Shown here in pieces: positions 18,180-27,433 of a DNA stretch of 64,000 nucleotides. Numbering within the stretch: the first letter of the stretch is position 1; every line of letters starts with the position of its first letter. The notes below the pieces were generated by a model that saw only the letters and a list, made by a program, of their open reading frames with translations, made no database searches and was not told the DNA's origin. This stretch comes from Fibrisoma montanum (GTDB lineage: Bacteria > Bacteroidota > Bacteroidia > Cytophagales > Spirosomataceae): assembly GCF_003583365.1 (NCBI RefSeq), contig NZ_QXED01000001.1, positions 186,001 through 250,000 of the forward strand, read 5' to 3'. The position numbers were made by a program, and so were the translations under genes.

Positions 18180-20528
18180 ATGTTCGAACTTGCCCCCGGT
18201 GCATTCCGGAAGATTATTCGAAACCTCTGGCGTTTTTCACTGCTTGGCCTGGTACTCCTGGTGGTGTACATTCTGGCCGTGCAGTTCAATTTTCTTTGGC
18301 TTTTCGGAGGGATGCCCAGTTTGAAGGCCCTCGAAAATCCGAAAAGCGAACTGGCCTCTGAAGTTTATACAGCCGACAATCAGTTGCTGGGTAAATACTA
18401 CCTTGAAAACCGTACGCCCATCGAAATCACGCAGGTGTCGCCCAACGTGGTTTCTGCCCTGCTGGCAACCGAAGACGCCCGCTTCGTCAAACACTCCGGC
18501 ATCGACCCCCGCTCGTTCTTCCGGGTGATCAAGGGCCTGCTGACCGGCGACAGTGGTTCCGGCGGTGGTAGTACGCTGACGCAGCAGGTAGCCAAGAACC
18601 TGTTTGATACGCGTGGGGAGGAACTGAAAGGAACGCTCGGTGATATCCCAATCATTAAAACCGTTATTGCCAAGACCAAAGAATGGATCTTGTCTGTCCG
18701 GCTCGAACGCAACTATACGAAGCAGGAGATCATGATGATGTACCTGAATACGGTGTCGTTCGGCAACAACACGTACGGTATAAAAACGGCCGCCAAGACG
18801 TATTTCAACAAAGAGCCCTGGAGCCTGAGTATTGAGGAGTCAGCGTTGCTGGTCGGGATGCTTCAGAACCCATCGCGCTATGACCCGCGAATTTTCGAAG
18901 ACCGGGCTCTCCAACGCCGGAACGTCGTACTCAGCCAGATGAACAAATACGGTTTCCTTTCGGCAGACCAGTACTACACCCATAAGCTTAAGCCGCTCAA
19001 ACTGGATTTCAGCATCGAAAACCAGAATACAGGCATGGGCGCTTATTTCCGATCGGTGATCAAAGATGATATCAAGAGGTGGCTGCATCAATACAACGAA
19101 GAGAATCCGGGTGCCGAACTCGACCTCTACACCAGCGGCCTGAAAATTTACACGACGATTGATTCGCGCATGCAGACCTATGCCGAAGAAGCCGTCATGC
19201 AGAACATGCGCGACCAGCAGCGCAAATTTTACGAACACTGGCGGGGCCGCAATCCGTGGGTTCGGAAAGATGACCGAACGAACAAATACGTAGAAATCCC
19301 GGGCTTCATCGAAACGGTAGCACGACGTACTGGCCGATATAAGCAACTCAAGGCCGCTTACGGTGACGATGAGCAGGCCATCTGGCGCGAAATGCGCAAA
19401 CCGGTTAAAATGAAGGTATTTGTGTATGGCGGCCGACGTAACGAAAAAGATACGACAATGAGTCCGCTGGATTCGATCAAGTATTACAAACGGCTGCTAA
19501 ATACTGGGTTTATGTCGATGGACCCGCGTTATGGCTACGTCAAAGCCTGGGTGGGCGGCATCAACTTTAAACACATGAAGTTTGATCACGTCCGGCAGAG
19601 CCGTCGGCAGCCGGGGTCTACGTTTAAGCCGTTTGTGTACCTGACCGCCCTCGACCAGAGTTTTGTGACGCCCTGTACGCACATCACCGACCAGCCTACT
19701 ACGTTTGCGCCCTACGAAGACGGCGGAGGTCCCCGCTCCTGGACGCCCAAGAACTCGACCGGCCGATACAGCTACCGGTCTTTGTCGCTGCGAGAAGCCC
19801 TGGGCCAGTCCATCAACACGGTCAGTGCGCAGCTAATTAAAAAAACCCGGGCTAAAGAAGTCATCAAATACGCCCACGATCTGGGTATCACGAGCAAGCT
19901 GTACGAAAACCCAACCCTGTGTCTGGGCACCAGCGATGTGTCCGTGTTCGAAATGGTGGGGGCTTATTGTACGTTCGCAAACGGAGGCATCCGGGTGAAA
20001 CCGATGATGATTACGCACATTACCGACAAAAACGGGAACGTACTGAAGCGATTCCACCCCGAAGCCAATCAGGTGATCAGTGCGAACCGGGCCTACGAAA
20101 TGCTGCACCTCATGCGCGGGGCTGTCGAAGAACCTAATGGAACGGCCCAGCGGCTTCGAACGCAGTACAAACTTACTGAAGGTGGTAATGAGATTGCGGC
20201 TAAAACCGGAACAACATCCAACTACTCCGATGCGTGGTTTATGGGTATGACGCAACACCTCGTATCGGGCCTGTGGGTGGGTGGCGACGACCGCTCCATT
20301 CACTTCCGAAACATCGAACTTGGCCAGGGTGGTCGTATGGCAATGCCGGCCTGGGCCATCTACATGCAGAAGGTCTACGCTGACCCAACCCTGACGCAGT
20401 ACCGGCCGGAGCCGTTCCGGAAACCCAATAAATTCAAAATTGATTGTGGTGGCTACTACATCGATTCGTCGCAACGCTATATACCCCCTAAAGTTGTAGC
20501 GGAAGAAGACGAAGAAATCTTACAATAA
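18180..20528 (+). CDS. mrcA: class A penicillin-binding protein (transglycosylase/transpeptidase)
   Basis: A 782-residue bifunctional cell-wall synthase. One membrane helix (about 16-38) anchors it. The GT51 glycosyltransferase domain shows Glu98 in ATEDARF, then HSGID and GGSTLTQQVAKNLF. The transpeptidase domain shows the nucleophile in STFK (Ser480, Lys483), SIN at 544-546 and KTG at 675-677. An extra segment of about 100 residues separates the two halves, as in PBP1a-type enzymes. It polymerises and cross-links peptidoglycan at the outer face of the inner membrane. It follows sprE by 77 bp on the same strand and may be co-transcribed. Confidence 0.94.
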   Translation: MFELAPGAFRKIIRNLWRFSLLGLVLLVVYILAVQFNFLWLFGGMPSLKALENPKSELASEVYTADNQLLGKYYLENRTPIEITQVSPNVVSALLATEDARFVKHSGIDPRSFFRVIKGLLTGDSGSGGGSTLTQQVAKNLFDTRGEELKGTLGDIPIIKTVIAKTKEWILSVRLERNYTKQEIMMMYLNTVSFGNNTYGIKTAAKTYFNKEPWSLSIEESALLVGMLQNPSRYDPRIFEDRALQRRNVVLSQMNKYGFLSADQYYTHKLKPLKLDFSIENQNTGMGAYFRSVIKDDIKRWLHQYNEENPGAELDLYTSGLKIYTTIDSRMQTYAEEAVMQNMRDQQRKFYEHWRGRNPWVRKDDRTNKYVEIPGFIETVARRTGRYKQLKAAYGDDEQAIWREMRKPVKMKVFVYGGRRNEKDTTMSPLDSIKYYKRLLNTGFMSMDPRYGYVKAWVGGINFKHMKFDHVRQSRRQPGSTFKPFVYLTALDQSFVTPCTHITDQPTTFAPYEDGGGPRSWTPKNSTGRYSYRSLSLREALGQSINTVSAQLIKKTRAKEVIKYAHDLGITSKLYENPTLCLGTSDVSVFEMVGAYCTFANGGIRVKPMMITHITDKNGNVLKRFHPEANQVISANRAYEMLHLMRGAVEEPNGTAQRLRTQYKLTEGGNEIAAKTGTTSNYSDAWFMGMTQHLVSGLWVGGDDRSIHFRNIELGQGGRMAMPAWAIYMQKVYADPTLTQYRPEPFRKPNKFKIDCGGYYIDSSQRYIPPKVVAEEDEEILQ

Positions 20529-20533
20529 AGTCT

Positions 20534-20592
20534 GGGCCGGGCTCCAGCCCGGCCATGTCAACCTTTATTATGGCCAGGCTGGAGCCCGGCCC
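20534..20592. repeat. nested palindromic (REP-like) element
   Basis: Two arms, GGGCCGGGCTCCAGCC (20534-20549) and its exact complement (20577-20592), extend inward for seven more positions with one mismatch, giving a 23-bp imperfect stem around a 13-base loop. The left arm region is itself a palindrome (GGCCGGGCT-CC-AGCCCGGCC). It fills the gap between the penicillin-binding protein gene and the glycerate kinase start. The nested form resembles REP/BIME-type repeats rather than a plain terminator, as no T tract follows. Confidence 0.65.
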
Positions 20593-20599
20593 GGACGTA

Positions 20600-21736
20600 A
20601 TGCGTGTCGTTCTAGCTCCTGATAAGTTTCGCGGTTCACTTACGGCCCGGCAAGTTGCCGACGCCATGGCTGAGGGGGTACGGCTGGCGTATCCGGATGC
20701 GGAGGTAGTCACGCTACCTTTGGCCGACGGGGGCGAAGGTACAGCCGAAGTACTGGCCGAAGCGACCCATGGCACGTGGCATACCGTACCGGTTCGCGAT
20801 CCTCTTGGTCGTCCCATTACCGCTGGGTACGGCATGTCGGGCGATGGCCTGGCCACCGCGTTTATTGAAATGGCACAGGCATCAGGACTGCGGTTACTGG
20901 CTTCGGCGGAGCGAAATCCACTGAAAACCAGTAGCGTTGGAACGGGCGACCTGATTCAGGCGGCTATTGAGCACGGCGCCCGGAGCATTGTTCTGGGCAT
21001 CGGCGGAAGCGCCACCAACGATGCCGGAACCGGTATGGCTTCGGCGCTAGGCTGGCGTTTTCAGGATGAGAAGGGACAAGATCTCATACCTACCGGAGCC
21101 ACCCTGCGCCAGATCACCCGCATCCATCCACCGTTCCGGCCGATCTCGGCCAGTGTGTCAATTTCCGTTGCCTGCGACGTGACCAATCCGCTCACCGGCT
21201 CTAATGGAGCCGCCGTTGTGTATGGCCCTCAGAAAGGAGCAACGCCTTCAATGGTTGATGAGCTGGATGCTGGTCTGGTTCACGTAGCGCAGCTGATCAA
21301 ACAGCAGTTCGGCGTTGATCTGGCGAGCGTACCGGGTGCGGGGGCGGCTGGTGGATTAGGAGCCGGGGCACTGTTTTTCCTCAAGGCTACGTTAAAGCCG
21401 GGCGTTGACGTCGTGCTGGATACCGTTGCTTTTGATCAGCACGTAGCCGATGCAGACCTGGTGATTACCGGAGAAGGCAAAATGGATGAGCAAACCTTGC
21501 AGGGGAAGCTGCTCATGGGCGTTGCTAAGCGAACGCAAAAAGCCAACGTACCAATCGTGGCGCTTTGTGGTACGCTTGATCTCAGTCCGGCCGATCTGAA
21601 TGCGCTGGGGCTGGTTGCCGCCTTCTCCATTCTGAACCGTCCTCAGACGCTCGACGAAGCGGTAAAGCATGCCTACGCCGATGTTCGTCAGGCAACCTTT
21701 GCCGCCGTTCGATTGTTTTTTAAGGGGGCAAACTGA
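20600..21736 (+). CDS. glycerate kinase
   Basis: A 378-residue enzyme of the GlxK/GarK type (glycerate 2-kinase family), phosphorylating D-glycerate with ATP. The start at 20600 gives the family opening MRVVLAPDKFRGSLTA; an in-frame ATG at 20555 would only add residues encoded by the palindromic element. Other signatures are LPLADGGEGTAEVL, VLGIGGSATNDAGTGMA, CDVTNPLTG, GAAVVYGPQKGA and DLVITGEGKMDEQTLQGK. Length is normal for the family. It lies between cell-wall and repair genes, with no pathway neighbours visible. Confidence 0.93.
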   Translation: MRVVLAPDKFRGSLTARQVADAMAEGVRLAYPDAEVVTLPLADGGEGTAEVLAEATHGTWHTVPVRDPLGRPITAGYGMSGDGLATAFIEMAQASGLRLLASAERNPLKTSSVGTGDLIQAAIEHGARSIVLGIGGSATNDAGTGMASALGWRFQDEKGQDLIPTGATLRQITRIHPPFRPISASVSISVACDVTNPLTGSNGAAVVYGPQKGATPSMVDELDAGLVHVAQLIKQQFGVDLASVPGAGAAGGLGAGALFFLKATLKPGVDVVLDTVAFDQHVADADLVITGEGKMDEQTLQGKLLMGVAKRTQKANVPIVALCGTLDLSPADLNALGLVAAFSILNRPQTLDEAVKHAYADVRQATFAAVRLFFKGAN

Positions 21737-21758
21737 GTACAATCAGTTCTTCACCAAC

Positions 21759-21780
21759 GCCGAAGACCAAGGTCTTCGGC
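21759..21780. repeat. perfect palindrome after glycerate kinase
   Basis: A 10-bp perfect stem (GCCGAAGACC and complement) with a two-base loop, 22 bp after the glycerate kinase stop. There is no T tract on either side, so it is either a weak terminator or another dispersed palindrome. A stretch just downstream (about 21811-21840, containing AAATCCGTGAAATCTGTGG) also has the look of a dispersed intergenic repeat and runs into the uvrC start region. Confidence 0.5.
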
Positions 21781-21826
21781 AAACCTGTACATATCCAGAA
21801 CGACAGCAGACCATCTGCATAAATCC

Positions 21827-23644
21827 GTGAAATCTGTGGCCGAATTTGACTATAAAAAGGAGTTGGCAAAAATTCCGCACGAACCCGGTGTTTACCGCTA
21901 CTTTGATGCATCCGGGGAGGTAATCTACGTGGGTAAAGCCAAGGACCTGAAAAACCGCGTCAGCAGCTACTTTGTCAAATCGAATCAGCATGACCGCAAA
22001 ACAACCCGGCTCGTCAGCCAGATTCGCAAGATTGAGTTTACCATCGTGCACACGGAGTTTGACGCGCTTCTGCTCGAAAATCAGCTCATTAAACGCTATC
22101 AGCCCAAATTTAATATTCTGTTGCGCGACGACAAGACGTATCCGTTCGTTTGCGTCACGAACGAACACTTTCCGCGTGTCATCACAACCCGTCGCATTGA
22201 CCGGAATCTAGGTACGTTCTACGGTCCTTTTGCCAACCTGAAACCGATGTACACCGTGCTGGACATGTTCAGCCAGTTGTTTACCATCCGAACCTGCAAC
22301 TACAACCTGTCACCGGAGAATATTGAAGCGGGTAAGTTTAAGGTGTGTCTGGAGTATCACATCGGCAATTGCAAAGGTCCCTGCGAAGGCAAACAACCGG
22401 AAGCCGATTACAACAAAGACATTGAGCAGGTCCATCATATTATGAAGGGTCACTTAAAACCTGCCCAGGACTATTTCAAAAGCCGGATGATCGAATCGGC
22501 TCAGGACCTGGCCTTTGAGCAGGCGCAGCAGTACAAGGAGAAAATGGACCTTTTGCAGCGGTTCCAGAGCAAATCAACGGTTGTGAACCCGAAAATCGCC
22601 GACGCCGACGTATTCACGATTGCCTCCGATGAAGCCTGCGCTTACATCAATTTCATGAAAGTGGCCAATGGTACCATCATTCAGACGCACACCGTTGAGG
22701 TCAAGAAAAAGCTGGACGAAACCGATGCCGATCTGCTCACGATGATGATCATCGAGTTTCGGAGCCAGTACGGTAGCCAGGCGAAGGAGATAATTTCGAA
22801 TATTCCGCTCGATGTAGACCTGAAAGCCGAGGTGACTGTTCCGCAGATTGGCGACAAAAAGAAGCTGCTGGATATGTCGCTGAAAAACGTATTGTATTTC
22901 CGGCGCGAACGCCAGGAACGCGCGGCTGCTGAAGCCACTGCCAATGCCAGCAAGAAAGACCGCGTATTGATTCGGCTGAAGCAGGATTTACAGTTGAAAA
23001 ACATTCCCAACCGCATTGAGTGTTTCGATAACTCGAATATTCAGGGCACAAATCCGGTGTCGGCCATGGTGTGCTTTATCGGCGGAAAACCGGCTAATAA
23101 GGAGTATCGGCACTTTTCAATAAAAACAGTGATCGGTCCCAATGACTTCGCCAGCATGCACGAAGTCGTGACCCGACGGTATACACGGGTTCTGGAAGAA
23201 GGTACCGACCTGCCCGACCTTATCGTGATTGACGGAGGTAAAGGCCAGCTCAGTGCCGCCTGCGATGCGTTGAAGGATCTGAATTTGTACGGAAAAATCC
23301 CTATCATCGGTATTGCGAAACGGCTGGAAGAAATCTACTTTCCGGAAGACAGCCTGCCTTTATACATTGACAAAAAATCGGAATCCCTCAAACTGATCCA
23401 GCGGATACGTGACGAAGCGCACCGGTTCGCCATCACGTATCACCGCGATAAACGGAGCCGTAACAGCCTGATCAGTGAGTTGGAAAACGTGGAGGGTATT
23501 GGCAAGAAAACGGCTGCTAAGCTGTTGAAATACTTCAAAGGCGTCAAGAAAATCCGGGAAGCGCCAATTGACCAGATCGCTGAGGTAGTAGGAAAAGATA
23601 AAGCCAGCAAACTGAAACAGTATTTTGAAGCTTTGGAGCAATAA
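21827..23644 (+). CDS. uvrC: excinuclease ABC subunit C
   Basis: A 605-residue nuclease subunit that makes the dual incisions in nucleotide excision repair together with UvrA and UvrB. The GIY-YIG domain is at the N-terminus (PGVYRYF, VIYVGKAKDLKNRV), followed by the Cys-containing segment (CLEYHIGNCKGPCEGK), the UVR helical hairpin (FEQAQQYKEKMDLLQRF), the RNase H-like 5' incision domain (IECFDNSNIQGTNPVSAMV, DLIVIDGGKGQLSAA) and a C-terminal helix-hairpin-helix (NVEGIGKKTAAKLLKYF). The start is a GTG at 21827 or another GTG at 21836; no ATG is available. Both lie in a stretch that looks repeat-like. Confidence 0.95.
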   Translation: MKSVAEFDYKKELAKIPHEPGVYRYFDASGEVIYVGKAKDLKNRVSSYFVKSNQHDRKTTRLVSQIRKIEFTIVHTEFDALLLENQLIKRYQPKFNILLRDDKTYPFVCVTNEHFPRVITTRRIDRNLGTFYGPFANLKPMYTVLDMFSQLFTIRTCNYNLSPENIEAGKFKVCLEYHIGNCKGPCEGKQPEADYNKDIEQVHHIMKGHLKPAQDYFKSRMIESAQDLAFEQAQQYKEKMDLLQRFQSKSTVVNPKIADADVFTIASDEACAYINFMKVANGTIIQTHTVEVKKKLDETDADLLTMMIIEFRSQYGSQAKEIISNIPLDVDLKAEVTVPQIGDKKKLLDMSLKNVLYFRRERQERAAAEATANASKKDRVLIRLKQDLQLKNIPNRIECFDNSNIQGTNPVSAMVCFIGGKPANKEYRHFSIKTVIGPNDFASMHEVVTRRYTRVLEEGTDLPDLIVIDGGKGQLSAACDALKDLNLYGKIPIIGIAKRLEEIYFPEDSLPLYIDKKSESLKLIQRIRDEAHRFAITYHRDKRSRNSLISELENVEGIGKKTAAKLLKYFKGVKKIREAPIDQIAEVVGKDKASKLKQYFEALEQ

Positions 23645-23673
23645 CGTTTCACTAACCTCAGCCCTACAACAAC

Positions 23674-23704
23674 GAAAAAGGCGGCCCATTTGGCCGCCTT
23701 TTTC
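23674..23704. terminator. bidirectional intrinsic terminator
   Basis: A 13-bp stem (GAAAAAGGCGGCC and complement) with a five-base loop and A/T runs on both sides, between the convergent uvrC and gldN genes. It should end both transcripts. Confidence 0.92.
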
Positions 23705-23717
23705 ATACCGTTATTTT

Positions 23718-24788
23718 TTAGTATTCCCAGAGGCTATGCTCGGTTTCCATCAGTTCCTGTTCCAGTTGGTACGACTTCAGCAAGCCTTCCCGCTCACCAC
23801 CGTACATACCGATCAGGTCTTTATCTTCCGGATTGGCTACTTTATAGATCCGTCCGTAGAACAAACGCAGGTCGAAAGCATCAGCCAGGTTTTTGTGCTG
23901 AGCCTGGTTCTGCGGGTTGTACCAGATAAACTTCTTCGGGTCGCTGCGGAAGAGCTTGTCCAGATCTTTCCACTTGAAGTAGGCGATGGGCACCTCGAAT
24001 CCGGCCGGGTTTTTATCGGCGGGCAGAATCAGGCCAACTGATTGGATGTCGTAATACAGGCGCGAACGCTTCCGATCGAAAACCCAATCTTCCTTAATTT
24101 CCAGCAAGTTGATTTCTTTAGCAAAGAACTCATCGCCGGAAAGTGCCGTAGCAGAAGCCAGTGCTGATGAATCAACCTTAGGCTCTTCAACAACCGGCTG
24201 AGTTGGCTTTGCTTTTCCCTTGCCTTTGCTGTTTTTAGCCGTTGCAGTCGACTTCTTCTTTACCGGCGCTCCCCAGCCATCATCAGCAGGCTCAGGCGCA
24301 GCGGCTTTCTTTGGAGCCGGAGCACCCCAGCCGTCATCAGCGGTTTTCTTGGCATCTTTCTTCGGCGCACCCCAACCATCGTCTTTACCGGCTGCACCCT
24401 CTTCCTTAAAACCGGCCGCGATCTCTTCCGCCGACAAACCACCGCCTGAATTAGGTACCAGCAGTTTCTCGTGTATTTTCTCGAGCGGAATTTTCGTCGT
24501 CAGGGAGTCGGTTGTATACGCATCGATCAGGCCGGCTTTCACCGCTTCGATAAGGTACTTCGAGATCTCATTATTTTTCGAGAACATGGACTGATTCTGC
24601 TTCTCCTTCAGGTCAACCCGACGCCAAAGGGTCTTCTTCATCATAATGTCATTCTCGTTGATGGGCCGAACCGATAAGTCGTTGGTGCCATTGCTGGCCT
24701 TTTCCTGCGCCACCGCATCTACACTACCCAAGGCCAGCGTAGCGAACGCCAGCACACCGGCAAACCGAATCGTTCCTGTTTGTTTCAT
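23718..24788 (-). CDS. gldN: gliding motility / type IX secretion protein GldN
   Basis: A 356-residue periplasmic protein. The ATG at 24788 gives the signal peptide MKQTGTIRFAGVLAFATLAL, cut near AQE. GldN (PorN in Porphyromonas) forms the large ring with the GldK lipoprotein below the outer membrane. Conserved parts are NENDIMMKKTLWRRVDLKEKQN at the N-terminus and RLYYDIQSVGLILPADK, FKWKDLDKLF and LADAFDLRLFYGRIYK in the C-terminal half. Between them is an insert of about 85 residues with three copies of DDGWGAP separated by Lys/Ala-rich spacers, ending in a Lys-rich stretch. It is the last gene of the gldKLMN block. Confidence 0.92.
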   Translation of the reverse strand: MKQTGTIRFAGVLAFATLALGSVDAVAQEKASNGTNDLSVRPINENDIMMKKTLWRRVDLKEKQNQSMFSKNNEISKYLIEAVKAGLIDAYTTDSLTTKIPLEKIHEKLLVPNSGGGLSAEEIAAGFKEEGAAGKDDGWGAPKKDAKKTADDGWGAPAPKKAAAPEPADDGWGAPVKKKSTATAKNSKGKGKAKPTQPVVEEPKVDSSALASATALSGDEFFAKEINLLEIKEDWVFDRKRSRLYYDIQSVGLILPADKNPAGFEVPIAYFKWKDLDKLFRSDPKKFIWYNPQNQAQHKNLADAFDLRLFYGRIYKVANPEDKDLIGMYGGEREGLLKSYQLEQELMETEHSLWEY

Positions 24789-24845
24789 GGCCACTGTCTG
24801 TGTTATCAATCTTCTTTTTAACGGATTAGTATCCGCTTTAGTACC

Positions 24846-26438
24846 TTAATACAACGAAACTTGCTGAAGCGGGCTACCCATGGGTACGTCACTAACATCG
24901 CCCCGGAAATTTTGACGCTGCACCCCTTCTACTTGAATTACCAGACGATCGCCCGGTTGAGCTTCAGCCGCTAGCGCCGAAATTGAACCACCCCCTGCAC
25001 CAAGCTGCATCGCCTGTACTCGTCGGGTTCCACGCACAAGACTCACCGTCATGCCTGATACCCGGAACCGAGCATCGTTCGGTGCATAGTTGGCAAAGCT
25101 CGGATCAGCTACTGCTCTTACGTTAACACTACGAGCCGCTGTGACTGGTACCCCACGTGGGTCATTAGCCGGACGGCCACCGACAACGTATTCCAAGGTC
25201 GGACGCGGCACTTTGTTTACACGGAAAGGTTCAGTACCAAGCAGATTACCACCGTTGCTGATATTCAACCGAAGCGATGCTGCCGAAGGGACAATCGTAA
25301 TCTTTCCTTTCTCACCAGACTGAATGACCGATCCACCATCAGCCGAAAACGAAGGGTTCCACAAGGCGCCCAGCTGCGGGCTCTGAATGCTCAATTTGTT
25401 CTCGCAACCCAGATACAGCGGAGGCATAGTACCTGTTTCAATCTGATAAGACGGCTTAGCAACGAAGTATTCCTGATTAAACGTAACCGTCTTGCTTTCA
25501 CCATTTGGTTGCTGATACGAGATGTTACCCGACAGCACCCGGCGAGCCAGACCATTTTTATCGTAGGCACCACCCTGAGCCGTAAACTCAATGATACCGC
25601 GGCCATCCTGTACACGTACCGGGCCACCGTTCAGGCTCATCCGGGGTTGGATACCCGATGATGAAGCCGCCAGGAACATCTCCCCTTTGAATTTCGTACC
25701 GGCTACAACGACCTTTGACTCCATGCTGAGCATGGCCAGAATCTTGTCGAACTTAACGTCCTGCGCACCAACTTTTGTGGCCAGGTAGTTCAGCGTTTCG
25801 CCTTCGATCCGGCGAATGTCTGACTGCCGCTGGGTCAAAACGGCCAGAGCCGCCGGAACCGGCGTCTGGGCAAAGTTCAGTTCCGCAAAATCCTTACGAC
25901 GCTGCTCCGGCGAACGAACCGCGATTGGGTCTTCCTTTCCGTCGAGAGCCAGTGAGCCGTATTTGGTCGGCGTGTATTTTGTCAGGCTCTGAACGTACTG
26001 ATCCAGTTGCTGCTTCAGTTTATACGCTTCCCCGTTACGGTTAGGACCAACCATGATACCGGCTACGCCTTCTTCTTCGCTCGGATTCTTAATATTGCCG
26101 GATTCGTCGAGACCGCCACCGGCTTCGTTAATGATCCGTTCCTTTAATGCGTCAAGATCAGCAATGATAGTTGCCGTCATCTTGCGGACCTCTTCGGCCT
26201 GGCGCACAACGGCCAGGTCGGCCGCACGATTACCGGATTTCTCTACCGTTTGCTGAATACTCGCAAATGTGTTTTGATTGACTTTATTAGCCGCCCCAGT
26301 CGATTGCTCCAAACTGTTGTTGAGCAGGATGAACTTCTCCAGCAGCGCCGAGCTGACTTGTAAGGCCAGCATAGCGGTCAATACCAGATACATCATCCCG
26401 ATCATTTTCTGACGGGGTGTCTCTTTTGCGCCTGCCAT
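24846..26438 (-). CDS. gldM: gliding motility / type IX secretion protein GldM
   Basis: A 530-residue protein. One N-terminal membrane helix (about residues 11-30, MIGMMYLVLTAMLALQVSSA) is followed by a long periplasmic rod of helical and Ig-like domains. The opening AGAKETPRQKMIGMMYLVLTAML is characteristic of GldM/PorM. With GldL it forms the proton-driven motor of the type IX system, whose rod reaches the GldK/GldN ring. Gap to gldN is about 57 bp. Confidence 0.95.
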   Translation of the reverse strand: MAGAKETPRQKMIGMMYLVLTAMLALQVSSALLEKFILLNNSLEQSTGAANKVNQNTFASIQQTVEKSGNRAADLAVVRQAEEVRKMTATIIADLDALKERIINEAGGGLDESGNIKNPSEEEGVAGIMVGPNRNGEAYKLKQQLDQYVQSLTKYTPTKYGSLALDGKEDPIAVRSPEQRRKDFAELNFAQTPVPAALAVLTQRQSDIRRIEGETLNYLATKVGAQDVKFDKILAMLSMESKVVVAGTKFKGEMFLAASSSGIQPRMSLNGGPVRVQDGRGIIEFTAQGGAYDKNGLARRVLSGNISYQQPNGESKTVTFNQEYFVAKPSYQIETGTMPPLYLGCENKLSIQSPQLGALWNPSFSADGGSVIQSGEKGKITIVPSAASLRLNISNGGNLLGTEPFRVNKVPRPTLEYVVGGRPANDPRGVPVTAARSVNVRAVADPSFANYAPNDARFRVSGMTVSLVRGTRRVQAMQLGAGGGSISALAAEAQPGDRLVIQVEGVQRQNFRGDVSDVPMGSPLQQVSLY

Positions 26439-26560
26439 AAATTATGGTAGAATACTGTAAGTGAAGTTGTTAGATTTACAGTCTACGTTACACTGCTTTT
26501 GTAAGCCTTCCGTAGCGGATTGCCACTGAAAACAGCCAAACGTAGCTCTATACCGGATGA

Positions 26561-27373
26561 TTATTGACCGCGCATGGCTGTCAACATGCTACCATATACG
26601 TTGTTCAACGACGCTAGGTTACCGGTCAGCTTGGCTAGTTCGTTTTTGAACTGCTGCGTATCACGGCTCGCATCGGCCATATTCTCCATAGCAGCGGTTA
26701 AGCTACCATAGAATGCATTCATGGCTTTGAGGTGCTTGTTTGTATCCTGAAGTTCAAGCTCATAAACAGCATTCAGGGCACCCATGTTCTTCGTTACTTT
26801 CTGGAACTGGTCGCGGTAATCTTTTGCATCAGTCGTTGCATCGGCCATCGAGTTCATCGCTGAAATAGCCGTACCATACGACTTATTCATTTCATTGATT
26901 GACTGAGAAGCCGATTTTACGTTGCGAGCGTAGTCGTTGGTAGCTACCGTAGCCTCAGTCAGGTCAGACAGTTTGGATACCGTATCGTTCAGACTGCGGA
27001 AACCAGTTCCCAGCTTTTCGAATACGTCGGGCGTAACTTTTGCCTGAGCCAGCATCTGATCCATATTGGCCGTCAGACCGTTAGCCTGCGGAGTAGCCTT
27101 ACGCTGGGGCAGTTCACCTTTGTAGTCATCGGCTAATTCCGGATAAACCCGTGTCCAGTCGTAATCATCAGAAACGGATGGACGAACGAAGCTTTGAATA
27201 GCGTAGATGGCAAAAATAACGGCTTCTACAATCAGACCGACTGTCAGCAGCCAGCTCAATGAATTGATATGCTGAATTTTTGCCATTGCGCCCAGGACGA
27301 CAACAGCGGCACCTGCACTGTAAATAGTTGGTATTAAACGATCCCAAAGGAAATTAGCTTTTCCTGCTGCCAT
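26561..27373 (-). CDS. gldL: gliding motility / type IX secretion motor protein GldL
   Basis: A 270-residue inner-membrane protein with two N-terminal helices (LIPTIYSAGAAVVVLGAMAKI and LLTVGLIVEAVIFAIYAI), the second with the conserved Glu thought to take part in proton flow, and a cytoplasmic helical region with three similar segments (MNKSYGTAISAMNSMADAT, LNAVYELELQ, MNAFYGSLTAAMENMADAS). It pairs with GldM as the type IX motor. Its place between gldK and gldM is the standard order. Confidence 0.95.
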   Translation of the reverse strand: MAAGKANFLWDRLIPTIYSAGAAVVVLGAMAKIQHINSLSWLLTVGLIVEAVIFAIYAIQSFVRPSVSDDYDWTRVYPELADDYKGELPQRKATPQANGLTANMDQMLAQAKVTPDVFEKLGTGFRSLNDTVSKLSDLTEATVATNDYARNVKSASQSINEMNKSYGTAISAMNSMADATTDAKDYRDQFQKVTKNMGALNAVYELELQDTNKHLKAMNAFYGSLTAAMENMADASRDTQQFKNELAKLTGNLASLNNVYGSMLTAMRGQ

Positions 27374-27433
27374 GATAAGCGATTGTTGTTGTTAAACGGG
27401 TAATTGATTTTCGTGTATAGTCAGGGTATTGTA

